In this document: positions 36,044 through 45,113 of the stretch, in pieces | Position numbering within the stretch: the stretch's first letter is position 1 | Layout of the letters: each line of letters begins with the position of its first letter | Assembly: GCF_006716345.1 (NCBI RefSeq) | Contig: NZ_VFOX01000001.1 | Location: 868,001 to 932,000, forward strand | Reading direction: 5' to 3' | Origin: Microbacterium saperdae | GTDB taxonomy: Bacteria; Actinomycetota; Actinomycetes; Actinomycetales; Microbacteriaceae | Length of the DNA: 64,000 nucleotides | Program-made: the position numbers and the translations under genes | Notes under the pieces: generated by a model | What the model saw: only the letters and a program-made list of their open reading frames with translations | Database searches by the model: none | What the model was told of the DNA's origin: nothing

Positions 36044-37597
36044 TCAGACCCAGCCGGGCAGCCAGTTGTGCAGGCGCCAGAACTCGTATGGCACGCTGAT
36101 GCCCGCCCACAGCGGGTAGAAGAAGGCCGAGACCAGCACCACGAACGCCAGGAAGATGATGACGGTCCGCTCGCCGGATTGACGCCGGTACAGCGGATCC
36201 TCCCGGCGTCCGGCGATGACCCGCAACGTCATGGCGAGTGCGATCACCAGGAACGGCACCATGACCACGGTGTAGAACTGGAAGATCGTGCGCTCGGGGA
36301 ACAACAGCCACGGGATGTACGTCGCAGCGAGGCCCACGAGGGGCACGCTGATCTCCGGTCCGACCGGCTGACGGCGTATCCAGCCGCGCACCAGGAGGAA
36401 CAGCAGGAACACGGCTGCGGCGACCCCGGCGTACCAGATGAGCGGGTTCGGCACGGCGGAGATCACCGCCATGCAGTGGTCGACGCCGCAGGAGGCCGGA
36501 TCCGTGCCCACCCACACGGCGGTGGGGCGCAGCAGGAAAGTCCACTCCCACGCGGGGCTCGCGTAGGGGTGCCCGCGGTTCAACCCCACGTGGAAGCCGA
36601 GCATCGACTGGTGGTACTTCCACAGCGCGACCAGCGGATTCGCATCGCTCTGCCTGTCGTACCCGCCCGCCGTCACGAACCAACCGGTCCAGCTGATCAG
36701 ATACACCGCGAGCGCGGGGAACACGAGCAGCAGGAACGACACCGGTCCCTGGCGGAACGCCGCATCCGAGGGCCAGAGGACCACACCGGCGCGGCGGCGG
36801 GCGAGGGCGTCCGTCACCACCACGTACAGGCCGAACGCGGCGAGCACGTACAGGCCCGACCACTTCACGGCGCAGGCCGCACCCAGGGCGAGACCCGCGG
36901 CGATCAGCCACGGACGGCGCCACAGGATCGGACCCCAGAACGGGTCGGGGGCGTCGGGGTCCGCGCGCTCCAGGAGCGGTATCGTCCGGCGGCGATCGAG
37001 CAGGACGAACAGCACCCCGAGCAGCACGAAGAACGTCAGGATGCCGTCGAGCAGGGCGATCCGGCTCAGCACGATGCTGAGACCGTCGAGCGCGATCAAG
37101 GTGCCCGCGACGGTGGCGACCACGATCGATCCGCTCAGCAGCCGCGCGATCAGGTACACCAGCAGCACGGAGGCCGTGCCCAGGAGCGCGGTGGCCAGTC
37201 GCCATCCGGCGCTGTTGTCCGGTCCGCCGATCGCCATGCCCAGCGCGATCAGCCATTTGCCCAGCGGCGGATGCACGATGAACGAGCCCTGCTCCGACAG
37301 CGGCAGCTGCTGCAACGTGACGAAGGCGTCGTTCGCCCCCTCGCCCCAGGTGCCCTCGTAGCCGAGGGTCCATAGCGACCAGGCGTCCTTGACGTAATAG
37401 GTCTCATCGAATGCGAGCTGGTGCGGATGGCCGATGTTGATCAGCCGCAGCACGGCCGCGATCGCCGTGACCACGAGCGGGGCGAGCCAACGTACAGAGC
37501 GGCGCCAGTCAGGATCGAGCAGGACGCGGTCGCGCAGCTGCCCGTATCGTGTCAGCCGCTCCTCGGGAGCAGGCAGCAGGGGCACGGGCGCGGTCAC
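36044..37597 (-). CDS. pmt: Dolichyl-phosphate-mannose--protein mannosyltransferase
   Basis: A 517-residue polytopic membrane glycosyltransferase of the GT39 PMT family. The first extracytoplasmic loop carries the acidic motif FDETYY (D64, E65), essential in PMTs, followed by YVKDAWSL. About 11 membrane helices and the C-terminal PMT region (RTIFQFYTVVMVPF) are present. It transfers mannose from polyprenyl-phosphate-mannose to secreted proteins. It is divergent from rsmI, the same arrangement as in mycobacteria (Rv1002c/Rv1003). The start is GTG at 37597, 6 bases from a TAGGCT box. Confidence 0.92.
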   Translation of the reverse strand: MTAPVPLLPAPEERLTRYGQLRDRVLLDPDWRRSVRWLAPLVVTAIAAVLRLINIGHPHQLAFDETYYVKDAWSLWTLGYEGTWGEGANDAFVTLQQLPLSEQGSFIVHPPLGKWLIALGMAIGGPDNSAGWRLATALLGTASVLLVYLIARLLSGSIVVATVAGTLIALDGLSIVLSRIALLDGILTFFVLLGVLFVLLDRRRTIPLLERADPDAPDPFWGPILWRRPWLIAAGLALGAACAVKWSGLYVLAAFGLYVVVTDALARRRAGVVLWPSDAAFRQGPVSFLLLVFPALAVYLISWTGWFVTAGGYDRQSDANPLVALWKYHQSMLGFHVGLNRGHPYASPAWEWTFLLRPTAVWVGTDPASCGVDHCMAVISAVPNPLIWYAGVAAAVFLLFLLVRGWIRRQPVGPEISVPLVGLAATYIPWLLFPERTIFQFYTVVMVPFLVIALAMTLRVIAGRREDPLYRRQSGERTVIIFLAFVVLVSAFFYPLWAGISVPYEFWRLHNWLPGWV

Positions 37598-37603
37598 CGG
37601 TCC

Positions 37604-37626
37604 AGCCTAGACAACGCGCCTATGCT
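37604..37626. promoter_or_regulatory. Overlapping divergent leaderless promoters of pmt and rsmI
   Basis: Minus-strand TAGGCT (37604-37609) is 6 bases before the pmt GTG. Plus-strand TATGCT (37621-37626) is 6 bases before the rsmI GTG. Only 35 bases separate the two start codons, so the polymerases' footprints overlap and the genes may compete for transcription. Confidence 0.5.
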
Positions 37627-37632
37627 GAGCGG

Positions 37633-38454
37633 GTGATCATCCTCGCTGCCACGCCGATCGGAAACCTCGGCGACGCCTCGCGCCGCCTGATCGAGGTCCT
37701 CGAGAACGCGGAGGTCGTGGTCGCCGAAGACACGCGCACCACCGGACGCCTGCTGCAGGCGCTGCAGATCGCCAATCGGCCGCGGCTGATCGCGCTGCAC
37801 GACCACAACGAGAAGCAGAAGGCCGCCGAGCTCGCCGCCCTCGCGGTCGAGACCGATGTCGTCGTGATGAGCGACGCGGGAATGCCGACGGTCAGCGACC
37901 CCGGCTATGGACTGGTCGCCGAGGCGGTCGCACAGGGGGTCACCGTGACGGCGATCCCCGGGCCGAGCGCCGTGCTGATGGCCCTTGCGATCTCAGGACT
38001 CCCCACGGATCGGTTCACGTTCGAGGGTTTCCTCCCGCGCAAGCCGGGGGAGCGGCGCTCGACGCTGCGCGCGCTGGCTGCCGAGCCGCGCACCATGGTG
38101 TTCTTCGAGTCGCCGGCCCGACTCGCCTCCTCGCTCGCCGACATGGGCGGCGCCTTCGGCGACGAGCGCCGGATCGCGGTGTGCCGGGAGCTGACGAAGT
38201 TCTACGAGGAGGTGCGTCGGGGCACCGCCTCCGAGCTCGTCTCCTGGGCGAAGGACGGCGTCAAGGGTGAGATCGTCGTGGTCGTCGAGGGCGCTCCGCA
38301 CCGCGACGCCTCTCCGGAGGATGCGCTCGCGCAGGTGCAGCAGCTCGTCGCCGATGGCATCCGCTTGAAGGAGGCGGCCTCCGAGGTCGCCGCGCTCTCC
38401 GGGCTCTCCTCGCGCGACCTGTACCAGGCCGCGCTCGCCGCCCGCGTGAAGTGA
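37633..38454 (+). CDS. rsmI: 16S rRNA (cytidine(1402)-2'-O)-methyltransferase RsmI
   Basis: A 273-residue SAM-dependent methyltransferase of the tetrapyrrole-methylase fold. Diagnostic blocks are LAATPIGNLGDASRRLIEVL at the N-terminus, VAEDTRTTGRLL, SDAGMPTVSDPGYGLV and GPSAVLMALAISGLPTDRFTFEGFLPRK. It methylates the 2'-O of C1402 in 16S rRNA at the ribosomal P site. The GTG at 37633 is used, matching the leaderless promoter; an upstream in-frame extension overlaps pmt. Confidence 0.95.
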   Translation: MIILAATPIGNLGDASRRLIEVLENAEVVVAEDTRTTGRLLQALQIANRPRLIALHDHNEKQKAAELAALAVETDVVVMSDAGMPTVSDPGYGLVAEAVAQGVTVTAIPGPSAVLMALAISGLPTDRFTFEGFLPRKPGERRSTLRALAAEPRTMVFFESPARLASSLADMGGAFGDERRIAVCRELTKFYEEVRRGTASELVSWAKDGVKGEIVVVVEGAPHRDASPEDALAQVQQLVADGIRLKEAASEVAALSGLSSRDLYQAALAARVK

Positions 38455-38501
38455 CTGATCCTCTGCGGAGCCGCGCGCAGCGCCGGAAGACGTCGCACGG
38501 G

Positions 38502-38507
38502 TAGCCT
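38502..38507 (+). promoter_or_regulatory. -10 box of LacI-family regulator gene
   Basis: TAGCCT is followed about 25 bases later by a strong GGAGGGAGG ribosome site and the GTG at 38539; this one is leadered. Confidence 0.35.
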
Positions 38508-38538
38508 GGGTCGACACGCACGGAGGGAGGATGCGATC

Positions 38539-39645
38539 GTGCCCAAGACAGCCACGGTGTACGACGTCGCCGACCATGCCGGCGTGTCGATCGCGACCGT
38601 GTCGCGCGTGCTGCGCTCGCCGGATGCCGTGCGTCCGGCCACGCGCGAGCGGGTGCTGGATGCCGTCACGGCGCTGGGCTACGTGCCCAGCGGCAGCGCG
38701 CGCGGGCTCGCGGAGCGGCGCACGGGCGTGCTCGGTCTGTACTTCCCCGGTTTCGACGCCGCGGAAGAGGCCCCGCCGCTCGATGTGCTGACCTCCGGCG
38801 CCGCGGCCGCGAAGCCGTTCACGGTCGTGCAGGACGCCGCGGAGCCGGGCGAGGAGCACCACACCCTGCTCTTCCTCGACGAGGTGCTGCGCGGCGCGGA
38901 GCTGGAGGCGTGGAAGCAGGGCTTCGTGCTGATGATCGGCGTCGGACGCGATGACCCCTCCCGTGCCACGGTGCGCGACATGGCCGGCAAGGTCGACGGA
39001 CTGATGGTGCTGGCGGAGAGCGTGCCGGAGGAGGAGCTCGCCGGGCTCTCCCGCCGCATTCCGGTCGTGGTGCTGTCCGGCCCGCCTCGCGGCGACCACT
39101 ACGACCACGTGACGGTCAGCAACACCGAGGCGATGGCGGAGCTGACGCGCCACGTGCTGGCGCAGATCGGCGACGGCGCGCTCGCGTTCGTCGCCGGCCC
39201 TGAGGACTCTCCGGACGGTGCCCAACGCTGGGACGGCTTCGCCGCCGCGCTCGCAGAGGCGGGCAGATCTCTCGATGCCGTGACGGTCGCCAGAGGCGAT
39301 TTCACCCGCGCCTCGGGTCGGCGTGCGGCCGAGGAGATCCTCGCGCGGACGACACCCTCCGCGCTCGTCGCCGCCAACGACCAGATGGCGCTCGGCGCGC
39401 TCGAGGTGTTCCGTTCCGTGGGCCTCCGGGTTCCGGATGACGTGGTGGTGACGGGCTTCGACGGCATCGAGGCGGCGACGCTCTCACGGCCTCCGCTGAC
39501 CACGATCCGCCAGCCGATGATCGATCTCGGTCGCGCGGCCGTGCAGGTGCTCGCCCGCCGTCTGGAGCGTCCGGACGCCGAGCCGCTCGTGGTGCATCTG
39601 CCGCTGCAGATCCTGCTGAGAGAGAGCTCGCAGAGGCCGGATTAG
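38539..39645 (+). CDS. LacI family transcriptional repressor (glycoside operon)
   Basis: A 368-residue repressor. The LacI-type helix-turn-helix and hinge occupy residues 5-58 (VYDVADHAGVSIATVSRVLR, then YVPSGSARGLAERRTG). The rest is a periplasmic-binding-protein-like sensor domain ending LTTIRQPMIDLGRAAVQVL. It is directly upstream of an importer operon with a beta-glucosidase. A LacI-type near-palindrome (39730-39743) lies in the promoter between the two, so it most likely represses that operon until a beta-glucoside-derived sugar binds. GTG start with an ideal ribosome site. Confidence 0.9.
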   Translation: MPKTATVYDVADHAGVSIATVSRVLRSPDAVRPATRERVLDAVTALGYVPSGSARGLAERRTGVLGLYFPGFDAAEEAPPLDVLTSGAAAAKPFTVVQDAAEPGEEHHTLLFLDEVLRGAELEAWKQGFVLMIGVGRDDPSRATVRDMAGKVDGLMVLAESVPEEELAGLSRRIPVVVLSGPPRGDHYDHVTVSNTEAMAELTRHVLAQIGDGALAFVAGPEDSPDGAQRWDGFAAALAEAGRSLDAVTVARGDFTRASGRRAAEEILARTTPSALVAANDQMALGALEVFRSVGLRVPDDVVVTGFDGIEAATLSRPPLTTIRQPMIDLGRAAVQVLARRLERPDAEPLVVHLPLQILLRESSQRPD

Positions 39646-39704
39646 GGGCGCCGTGGCACCGTTCCCACGCCAGTGATGGCAAGGGGACAGGAGGCATCGG
39701 CCCG

Positions 39705-39743
39705 TTGTCAAGGGGTTGCGAGGCAGAAATGTATGCGCTTACA
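39705..39743 (+). promoter_or_regulatory. Promoter and LacI-type operator of glycoside importer operon
   Basis: TTGTCA (39705-39710) can serve as -35, with AATGTA (39728-39733) 17 bases downstream as a weak -10. TGTATGCGCTTACA (39730-39743) is a LacI-family operator-like palindrome with a GCGC centre and a single mismatched pair, and it covers the -10/start region as expected for repression. Confidence 0.55.
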
Positions 39744-39821
39744 CTCGCTCATGCGGCACGGTCCGCAGGGCGTCCCGACCACGTGACGCCCTTCATGACA
39801 GAGACGACATGAGGTGGCAGG

Positions 39822-41486
39822 GTGTCGAAGAAGCACACGCTCCGGCGTTGGCGCAGAGCCGCGATCGTAGGTCTGGCGGCCGCGGCCGTCGTGCTCAGCG
39901 GATGCAGCATCCAGATCACATCGCAGCCCGATCCCTCGATCGGCGCCGACACGATGCTCATCAACGCCGACAAGGGCAATCCGTTCTTCACGAAGAACTT
40001 CAACCCGTACCTGACGAACACGCGGACGGCCTCGCGGTGGATCTACGAACCGCTGATCCTGGTCAACCCGCTCGACGGCACGCTCAACCCCTGGCTGGCG
40101 ACCGAGTGGTCGCAGCCCGATGCCCGCACGATCGTGATGACGATCCGCGACGACGTGCAGTGGAGCGACGGCGAGGACCTCACCCCCGGTGATGTGGCGT
40201 TCACCTTCCAGCTGCTCAAGGACAATCCGTCGCTCGACATCAAGGGCGCGTGGCAGCACCTGGAGAGCGTCGAGACCGACGGGAACGACGTCATCCTGCA
40301 CCTGCAGAGCGAGGACGCCCCCTCGCTCTCGATCCTCGGACTGACCATGATCGTGCCGGAGCACCTGTGGGCCGATGTGAAGGACCCGAGCACCTATCGC
40401 AACGAGAACCCCGTCGGCACCGGGCCGTTCGTGCTGGGCAACTACAACGACCAGCAGTACTCGATGGACAAGAACCCCGATTACTGGCAGGCGGACTCGA
40501 TCGAGATCGAGCACATCATCCTCCCGGCGACCAACTCGCAGCTCGACACCGTCAGCCGCGGCTACGACTGGGCCTACGCGTTCATCTCCGACGTCGAGGG
40601 CACGTGGGGAGCGGCGAGCGAGCACAACGCCTGGTGGTTCCCGCCGGGTGGCGTGATCGCCCTGATGCCGAACCTCGAGGTCGCCCCGTTCGACGACGTG
40701 AACGTGCGCCGCGGCATCGCTCTCTCCCTCGACCGTGAGGAGATCGCCGAAACCGCCTCCGAGGGATACATGAAGCCCGCCGGTCAGACCGGACTCATCC
40801 TCCCCAACCAGGAGCAGTATCTCGATCCGAGCATCCCCGATCAGGGCATGATCACTCAGGACGAGGACGCCGCGCTCGCGGCCTTCGCCGAGGCCGGATA
40901 CACGCTCGACGGCGACCGTCTCGTGAACGCCGACGGCGAGCAGCTCGAGTTCGCGCTCACTACCGCCAACGGCTTCACCGACTGGACCAGGGCCGCGCAG
41001 ACCGTCCGCAGCCAGCTCGCCGAGGTCGGGGTGAAGGTCACGCTCAAGCTCCCACAGCCGGCGGGATACCAGAGCGCGATCAGCAACGGCGACTTCGAGA
41101 TGGCGATCGGCGGCATGGGCAACGGCGACGTCTACCAGGCCTACAACAACCTCCTCTCCAGCGAGTTCTACGTGCCGTCGGGAGAGCCCACCGCCAACAA
41201 CTTCGAGCGCTACAAGTCGGAGAAGGTGGACGGGCTGCTGGCCGAGTACCGCGAGACCGTCGACACCACCCGTCAGGCCGAGATCGTGAAGGAGCTGCAG
41301 GGCGTCGTCTACGACGAACTCCCCGTGATCGGGCTCTACTACGGCGGCATCTGGGGGCTGTTCAACGACGCGAAGTTCACCGGGTGGCCCACCGCGGACG
41401 ATCCGTACATGATCCCGCAGAACTACGACTCGGCGCCGTTGATGATCTTCACGAAGCTCGAGCGAGTGAACGGAGACGACAAGTGA
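39822..41486 (+). CDS. ABC transporter substrate-binding lipoprotein, family 5
   Basis: A 554-residue binding protein of the oligopeptide/dipeptide family. Signal peptide with lipobox VLSGC gives Cys28; the mature part has NPFFTKNFNPYLTNT, TIRDDVQWSDGEDLTPGDVAFTFQLL and TGPFVLGNYN, all family 5 hallmarks. Because the operon has a LacI regulator and ends in a GH1 glucosidase, the ligand is probably a beta-linked oligosaccharide rather than a peptide. Family 5 binding proteins that take up cellobiose are known in Thermotoga and archaea. GTG start at 39822. Confidence 0.88.
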   Translation: MSKKHTLRRWRRAAIVGLAAAAVVLSGCSIQITSQPDPSIGADTMLINADKGNPFFTKNFNPYLTNTRTASRWIYEPLILVNPLDGTLNPWLATEWSQPDARTIVMTIRDDVQWSDGEDLTPGDVAFTFQLLKDNPSLDIKGAWQHLESVETDGNDVILHLQSEDAPSLSILGLTMIVPEHLWADVKDPSTYRNENPVGTGPFVLGNYNDQQYSMDKNPDYWQADSIEIEHIILPATNSQLDTVSRGYDWAYAFISDVEGTWGAASEHNAWWFPPGGVIALMPNLEVAPFDDVNVRRGIALSLDREEIAETASEGYMKPAGQTGLILPNQEQYLDPSIPDQGMITQDEDAALAAFAEAGYTLDGDRLVNADGEQLEFALTTANGFTDWTRAAQTVRSQLAEVGVKVTLKLPQPAGYQSAISNGDFEMAIGGMGNGDVYQAYNNLLSSEFYVPSGEPTANNFERYKSEKVDGLLAEYRETVDTTRQAEIVKELQGVVYDELPVIGLYYGGIWGLFNDAKFTGWPTADDPYMIPQNYDSAPLMIFTKLERVNGDDK

Positions 41487-42463
41487 AGTACCTCCTCCAG
41501 AAGTTCGGCCTGTTCGTGCTCACCCTGTGGGCCGCGATCACTCTGAACTTCTTCCTCCCGCGGCTCATGCCCGGCTCTCCGGCGGACGCCGCGATCGCGA
41601 AGCTCTCGCAGAACGGTCCGGTCTCCGACGCCACCCGCGCGGCCATCGAGGCGCAGCTCGGCGTGCCGACCGGTTCCGTCTGGGATCAGTACGTCACCTA
41701 CCTCGGTCAGGTCGCCCGGTTGGACTTCGGCGTCTCTTACACCTTCTATCCGCAGTCGGTCGCGAGCATGGTCTCCACCGCACTGCCGTACACGATCGGC
41801 CTGGTCGGGATCGTCACGATCCTCGCCTTCGTGATCGGCACGCTGATCGGTGTGGCGGCCGCCTGGCGGCGCGGGACCTGGCTCGACAGCCTGCCCACGC
41901 TGACCGGTTCCTTCCTCAGCACCTTCCCGTACTTCTGGACCGCGCTGCTGCTGCTGTTCTTCCTCGGCTACGTGCTCCACTGGTTCCCGACGACCGGCGC
42001 CTACTCCGCGACCACGACACCGGGCTTCACGTGGGAGTTCATCTCCGACCTCGCCATACACGCGGTGCTCCCCGCGCTGACGATCCTGCTCACCTCGCTG
42101 GGCGGCTGGATCATCGGCATGCGCAACGCGATGATCAACACGCTCGGTCAGGACTACGTGACCTTCGCCGAGGCGAACGGACTGCGCGGGCGCACGATCG
42201 CCCTGCGCTACGCCGCGCGGAACGCGATCCTCCCCAACCTCACCGGCTTCGGGCTCACGCTCGGCGGCGTGGTGGGCGGATCCATCCTCGTCGAGCAGGT
42301 GTTCGGCTATCCCGGCATCGGATATCTGCTGTTCAACGCCGTGATCGGGCAGGACTACCCGCTCATGCAGGCGCTCTTCCTGATGATCACCGTGAGCGTG
42401 CTCATCGCCAACTTCCTCGTCGACATCCTGTACGGCGTACTGGACCCAAGGACCCGCCGATGA
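41483..42463 (+). CDS. ABC transporter permease (DppB type)
   Basis: A 326-residue membrane permease beginning VKYLLQKFGLFVLTLWAAIT, with the family's EAA-type loop YVTFAEANGLRGRTIALRYAARN. The start is GTG at 41483, overlapping the binding-protein stop (GTGA); its stop overlaps the next permease by ATGA. It forms half of the importer channel. Confidence 0.9.
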   Translation: MKYLLQKFGLFVLTLWAAITLNFFLPRLMPGSPADAAIAKLSQNGPVSDATRAAIEAQLGVPTGSVWDQYVTYLGQVARLDFGVSYTFYPQSVASMVSTALPYTIGLVGIVTILAFVIGTLIGVAAAWRRGTWLDSLPTLTGSFLSTFPYFWTALLLLFFLGYVLHWFPTTGAYSATTTPGFTWEFISDLAIHAVLPALTILLTSLGGWIIGMRNAMINTLGQDYVTFAEANGLRGRTIALRYAARNAILPNLTGFGLTLGGVVGGSILVEQVFGYPGIGYLLFNAVIGQDYPLMQALFLMITVSVLIANFLVDILYGVLDPRTRR

Positions 42464-43374
42464 CTTCCACCATGAACGTCAAGCTTCCTGCCGACCGCAT
42501 CGCCTCCCCGAGTCCGTGGCGCGCCTTCGGGCGCATGATCGGAACCCTCTGGGGCAACGGCAAGGCCCGACTCGGGCTGTGCCTGCTCGCCTTCTTCGTG
42601 CTCGTGGCCGTGTTCGCCCCGGTGATCGCGCCCTACGGAGCCAAGGACAACGGCTTCGAGCGCAATGCCGACGCCTCGGCCGCCCACTGGCTGGGCACCA
42701 CGGCTGCGGGGGAGGACGTGCTGAGCCAGCTCATCTACGGGGCGCAGATCAGCCTGCTGGTCGGTTTCGCCGCCGGCATCCTCTCCACGATCGTCGCCGT
42801 GCTCATCGGACTCAGCTGGGGCTACATGCGCGGCTTCGCCGGTGAGGTGGTCGGCTTCGTGGTCAACCTCTTCCTGGTGATCCCCGGCCTGCCGCTCATG
42901 ATCGTGATCGCCGCGTACCTGCAGAACGGCGGCATCCTGATGATCATCGCGGTGATCGTCGTCACCGGGTGGGCGTGGGGTGCACGCGTGCTGCGCAGCC
43001 AGACGCAGTCGCTGCGCGGCAACGACTTCGTCGCCTCGGCCCAGTTCTCGGGAGACAGTGCGGCGCGCATCGTGTTCCGCGAGATCCTCCCGAACATGAC
43101 CTCGATCATCGCCGGCACGCTCTTCGGCGCCGCCACCGCGGCGATCCTCGCCGAGGCGGGGCTCGAGTTCCTGGGCCTCGGAGACTCCAGCATCGTCAGC
43201 TGGGGCACCATGCTCTACTGGGCGCAGAACTCCAACTCGCTGCTGACCGGGCAGTGGCTGCTGCTGTTCGCCCCCGGTCTGTGCATCGCACTGCTGGCCC
43301 TGAGCCTGACACTGATCAACTTCGGCGTGGATGGCATCTCCAATCCGCGCCTGCGAGAGGGGAAGGGCCGATGA
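42460..43374 (+). CDS. ABC transporter permease (DppC type)
   Basis: A 304-residue permease. It contains HWLGTTAAGEDVLSQLIYG, the usual DppC motif after the first helix, and the cytoplasmic loop FVASAQFSGDSAARIVFREILPN. Both ends are ATGA-coupled to neighbours. It pairs with the 41483 permease. Confidence 0.9.
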   Translation: MTSTMNVKLPADRIASPSPWRAFGRMIGTLWGNGKARLGLCLLAFFVLVAVFAPVIAPYGAKDNGFERNADASAAHWLGTTAAGEDVLSQLIYGAQISLLVGFAAGILSTIVAVLIGLSWGYMRGFAGEVVGFVVNLFLVIPGLPLMIVIAAYLQNGGILMIIAVIVVTGWAWGARVLRSQTQSLRGNDFVASAQFSGDSAARIVFREILPNMTSIIAGTLFGAATAAILAEAGLEFLGLGDSSIVSWGTMLYWAQNSNSLLTGQWLLLFAPGLCIALLALSLTLINFGVDGISNPRLREGKGR

Positions 43375-45083
43375 ACGCCATGAATGCGGATGACGTGCTG
43401 CTGGAGGTCGATTCGCTCTCGGTCGAATACGCCTCGCCCGGCGCCGTGCCGGTGACCGCGGTCGAGGACGTCTCCTTCACGCTCCGTCGCGGAGAGTTCG
43501 TGGGGCTGGTCGGCGAGTCCGGATCGGGCAAGTCCACGCTCGGCTTCGCGCTCACGCGACTGCAGAAGCCGCCGGCGCGGATCAGCGGAGGCCGCATCCT
43601 GTTCGGCGGTCGCGACATCCGCGAGCTGGATGCGGAGGAGCTGCGTCGCCAGCGTCAGGGCGGTTTCGCGATGGTGCTGCAGTCCGGCATGAACGCGCTC
43701 AACCCGGTGCGCACGGTCGGTGCGCACTTCCAGGACATCTTCGCCGCGCACGGTCATGTGCCCCGCGACGCCCGTGACGCCAGGGCCCGCGAGCTGATCG
43801 GCAAGGTCGGCCTCGATCCCGAGGTGCTCGCCCGTTACCCCGGTGAGCTCTCCGGCGGCATGCGGCAGCGCGCGTCGATCGCGCTCGCCCTGTCGCTGGA
43901 ACCGCAGCTCATGGTGTTCGACGAACCGACCACCGCGCTCGACGTGCTCGTGCAGCACGCGGTGATGGACACGATCCGCGACCTGCAGAAGGCCGAGCAG
44001 TTCACCGCCATCCTCATCAGTCACGATCTCGGGATCGTGCTGGAGGCGACCGACCGCGTGATGGTGATGCATGAGGGGCGCATCGTGGAAGATGCCCGCA
44101 GTGAGGACATCCTGCGCGCTCCGAAGGACGAGTACACGCGGATGCTGCTCAGCCACTACGCGGATCCGCGCGCCGAGACCATCTCGATCCCCGGTTTCGT
44201 CGACCTCGGCACCCGCCGACGGGAGGGACGGGTCCGCACGGATCTCACCGAGACGCTGCCGACCGTGTCGCAACGCGATCTGCGCCGGGCCGATGCCGCG
44301 ATCGTGGTGGAGGGCGTGTCGAAGCGCTACCCGGCACCACGCCGCGGTCAGGAGGCCGTGGTCGCTGTGGATGACGTGTCGTTCCGCCTGGAGCCCGGCG
44401 AGGCGCTCGCGCTGGTCGGTGCATCCGGCTCGGGCAAATCGACCATCGCGAAGCTGATCACCGGGGTCGAGAAGCCCACCGCCGGCACCGTGAAGTTCGG
44501 CGACGTCGACGTGGCCACACTGCGCCGCGGCGGTCTGCGCGACCTGCGCAAGGACGTGCAGATGGTGTTCCAGGACCCCTATGCGGCGCTGAACCCCCTG
44601 CACACCGTCGAGTACGCGCTCTCCCGACCGGTGCGCAACTACACGCCGCTGCGCGGGCAGGAGGCCAGGGCGCGCGTCCTCGAGCTGCTGGAGACCGTGG
44701 GGCTCACCCCGGTCGAGCAGTTCGCGGCGAAGCTGCCGCATCAACTCTCGGGCGGGCAGCGTCAGCGCGTCGTGATCGCCAGGGCGCTCGCGAGCGATCC
44801 TCAAGTGCTCATCGCCGATGAGCCGGTCTCGATGCTCGACGTCTCGTTGCGCGCCGGCGTGCTCGCCCTGCTCGAGGATCTGCGCGAACGCTGGGGCATC
44901 AGCATGCTCTACATCACGCACGATCTGCTCAGCGCGCGACTCGTGACCGAGAACATCCTCGTGCTCAACAGCGGGCGGGTGGTCGAACGCGGCGAGACCT
45001 CCCAGGTCCTGCAGCATCCGCAGGATCCGTACACGGTCGAACTGCTCGACGCGGTGCCGAACCCCGCCCGCGCCGCACGCTGA
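43371..45083 (+). CDS. ABC transporter ATP-binding protein, fused DppD-DppF type
   Basis: A 570-residue double ATPase. Domain one carries Walker A GESGSGKST and signature LSGGMRQR. Domain two, from about residue 305, has GASGSGKST and LSGGQRQR. Walker B stretches are FDEPTTALD and ADEPVSMLD. It powers the importer upstream. It is the second fused DppDF protein in this window (the other is at 17791); the two operons have the same gene order but different binding proteins, so they are separate systems. Confidence 0.92.
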   Translation: MNAMNADDVLLEVDSLSVEYASPGAVPVTAVEDVSFTLRRGEFVGLVGESGSGKSTLGFALTRLQKPPARISGGRILFGGRDIRELDAEELRRQRQGGFAMVLQSGMNALNPVRTVGAHFQDIFAAHGHVPRDARDARARELIGKVGLDPEVLARYPGELSGGMRQRASIALALSLEPQLMVFDEPTTALDVLVQHAVMDTIRDLQKAEQFTAILISHDLGIVLEATDRVMVMHEGRIVEDARSEDILRAPKDEYTRMLLSHYADPRAETISIPGFVDLGTRRREGRVRTDLTETLPTVSQRDLRRADAAIVVEGVSKRYPAPRRGQEAVVAVDDVSFRLEPGEALALVGASGSGKSTIAKLITGVEKPTAGTVKFGDVDVATLRRGGLRDLRKDVQMVFQDPYAALNPLHTVEYALSRPVRNYTPLRGQEARARVLELLETVGLTPVEQFAAKLPHQLSGGQRQRVVIARALASDPQVLIADEPVSMLDVSLRAGVLALLEDLRERWGISMLYITHDLLSARLVTENILVLNSGRVVERGETSQVLQHPQDPYTVELLDAVPNPARAAR

Positions 45084-45113
45084 CTCCCACACCCCGAATA
45101 GAAAGGAGCCTCC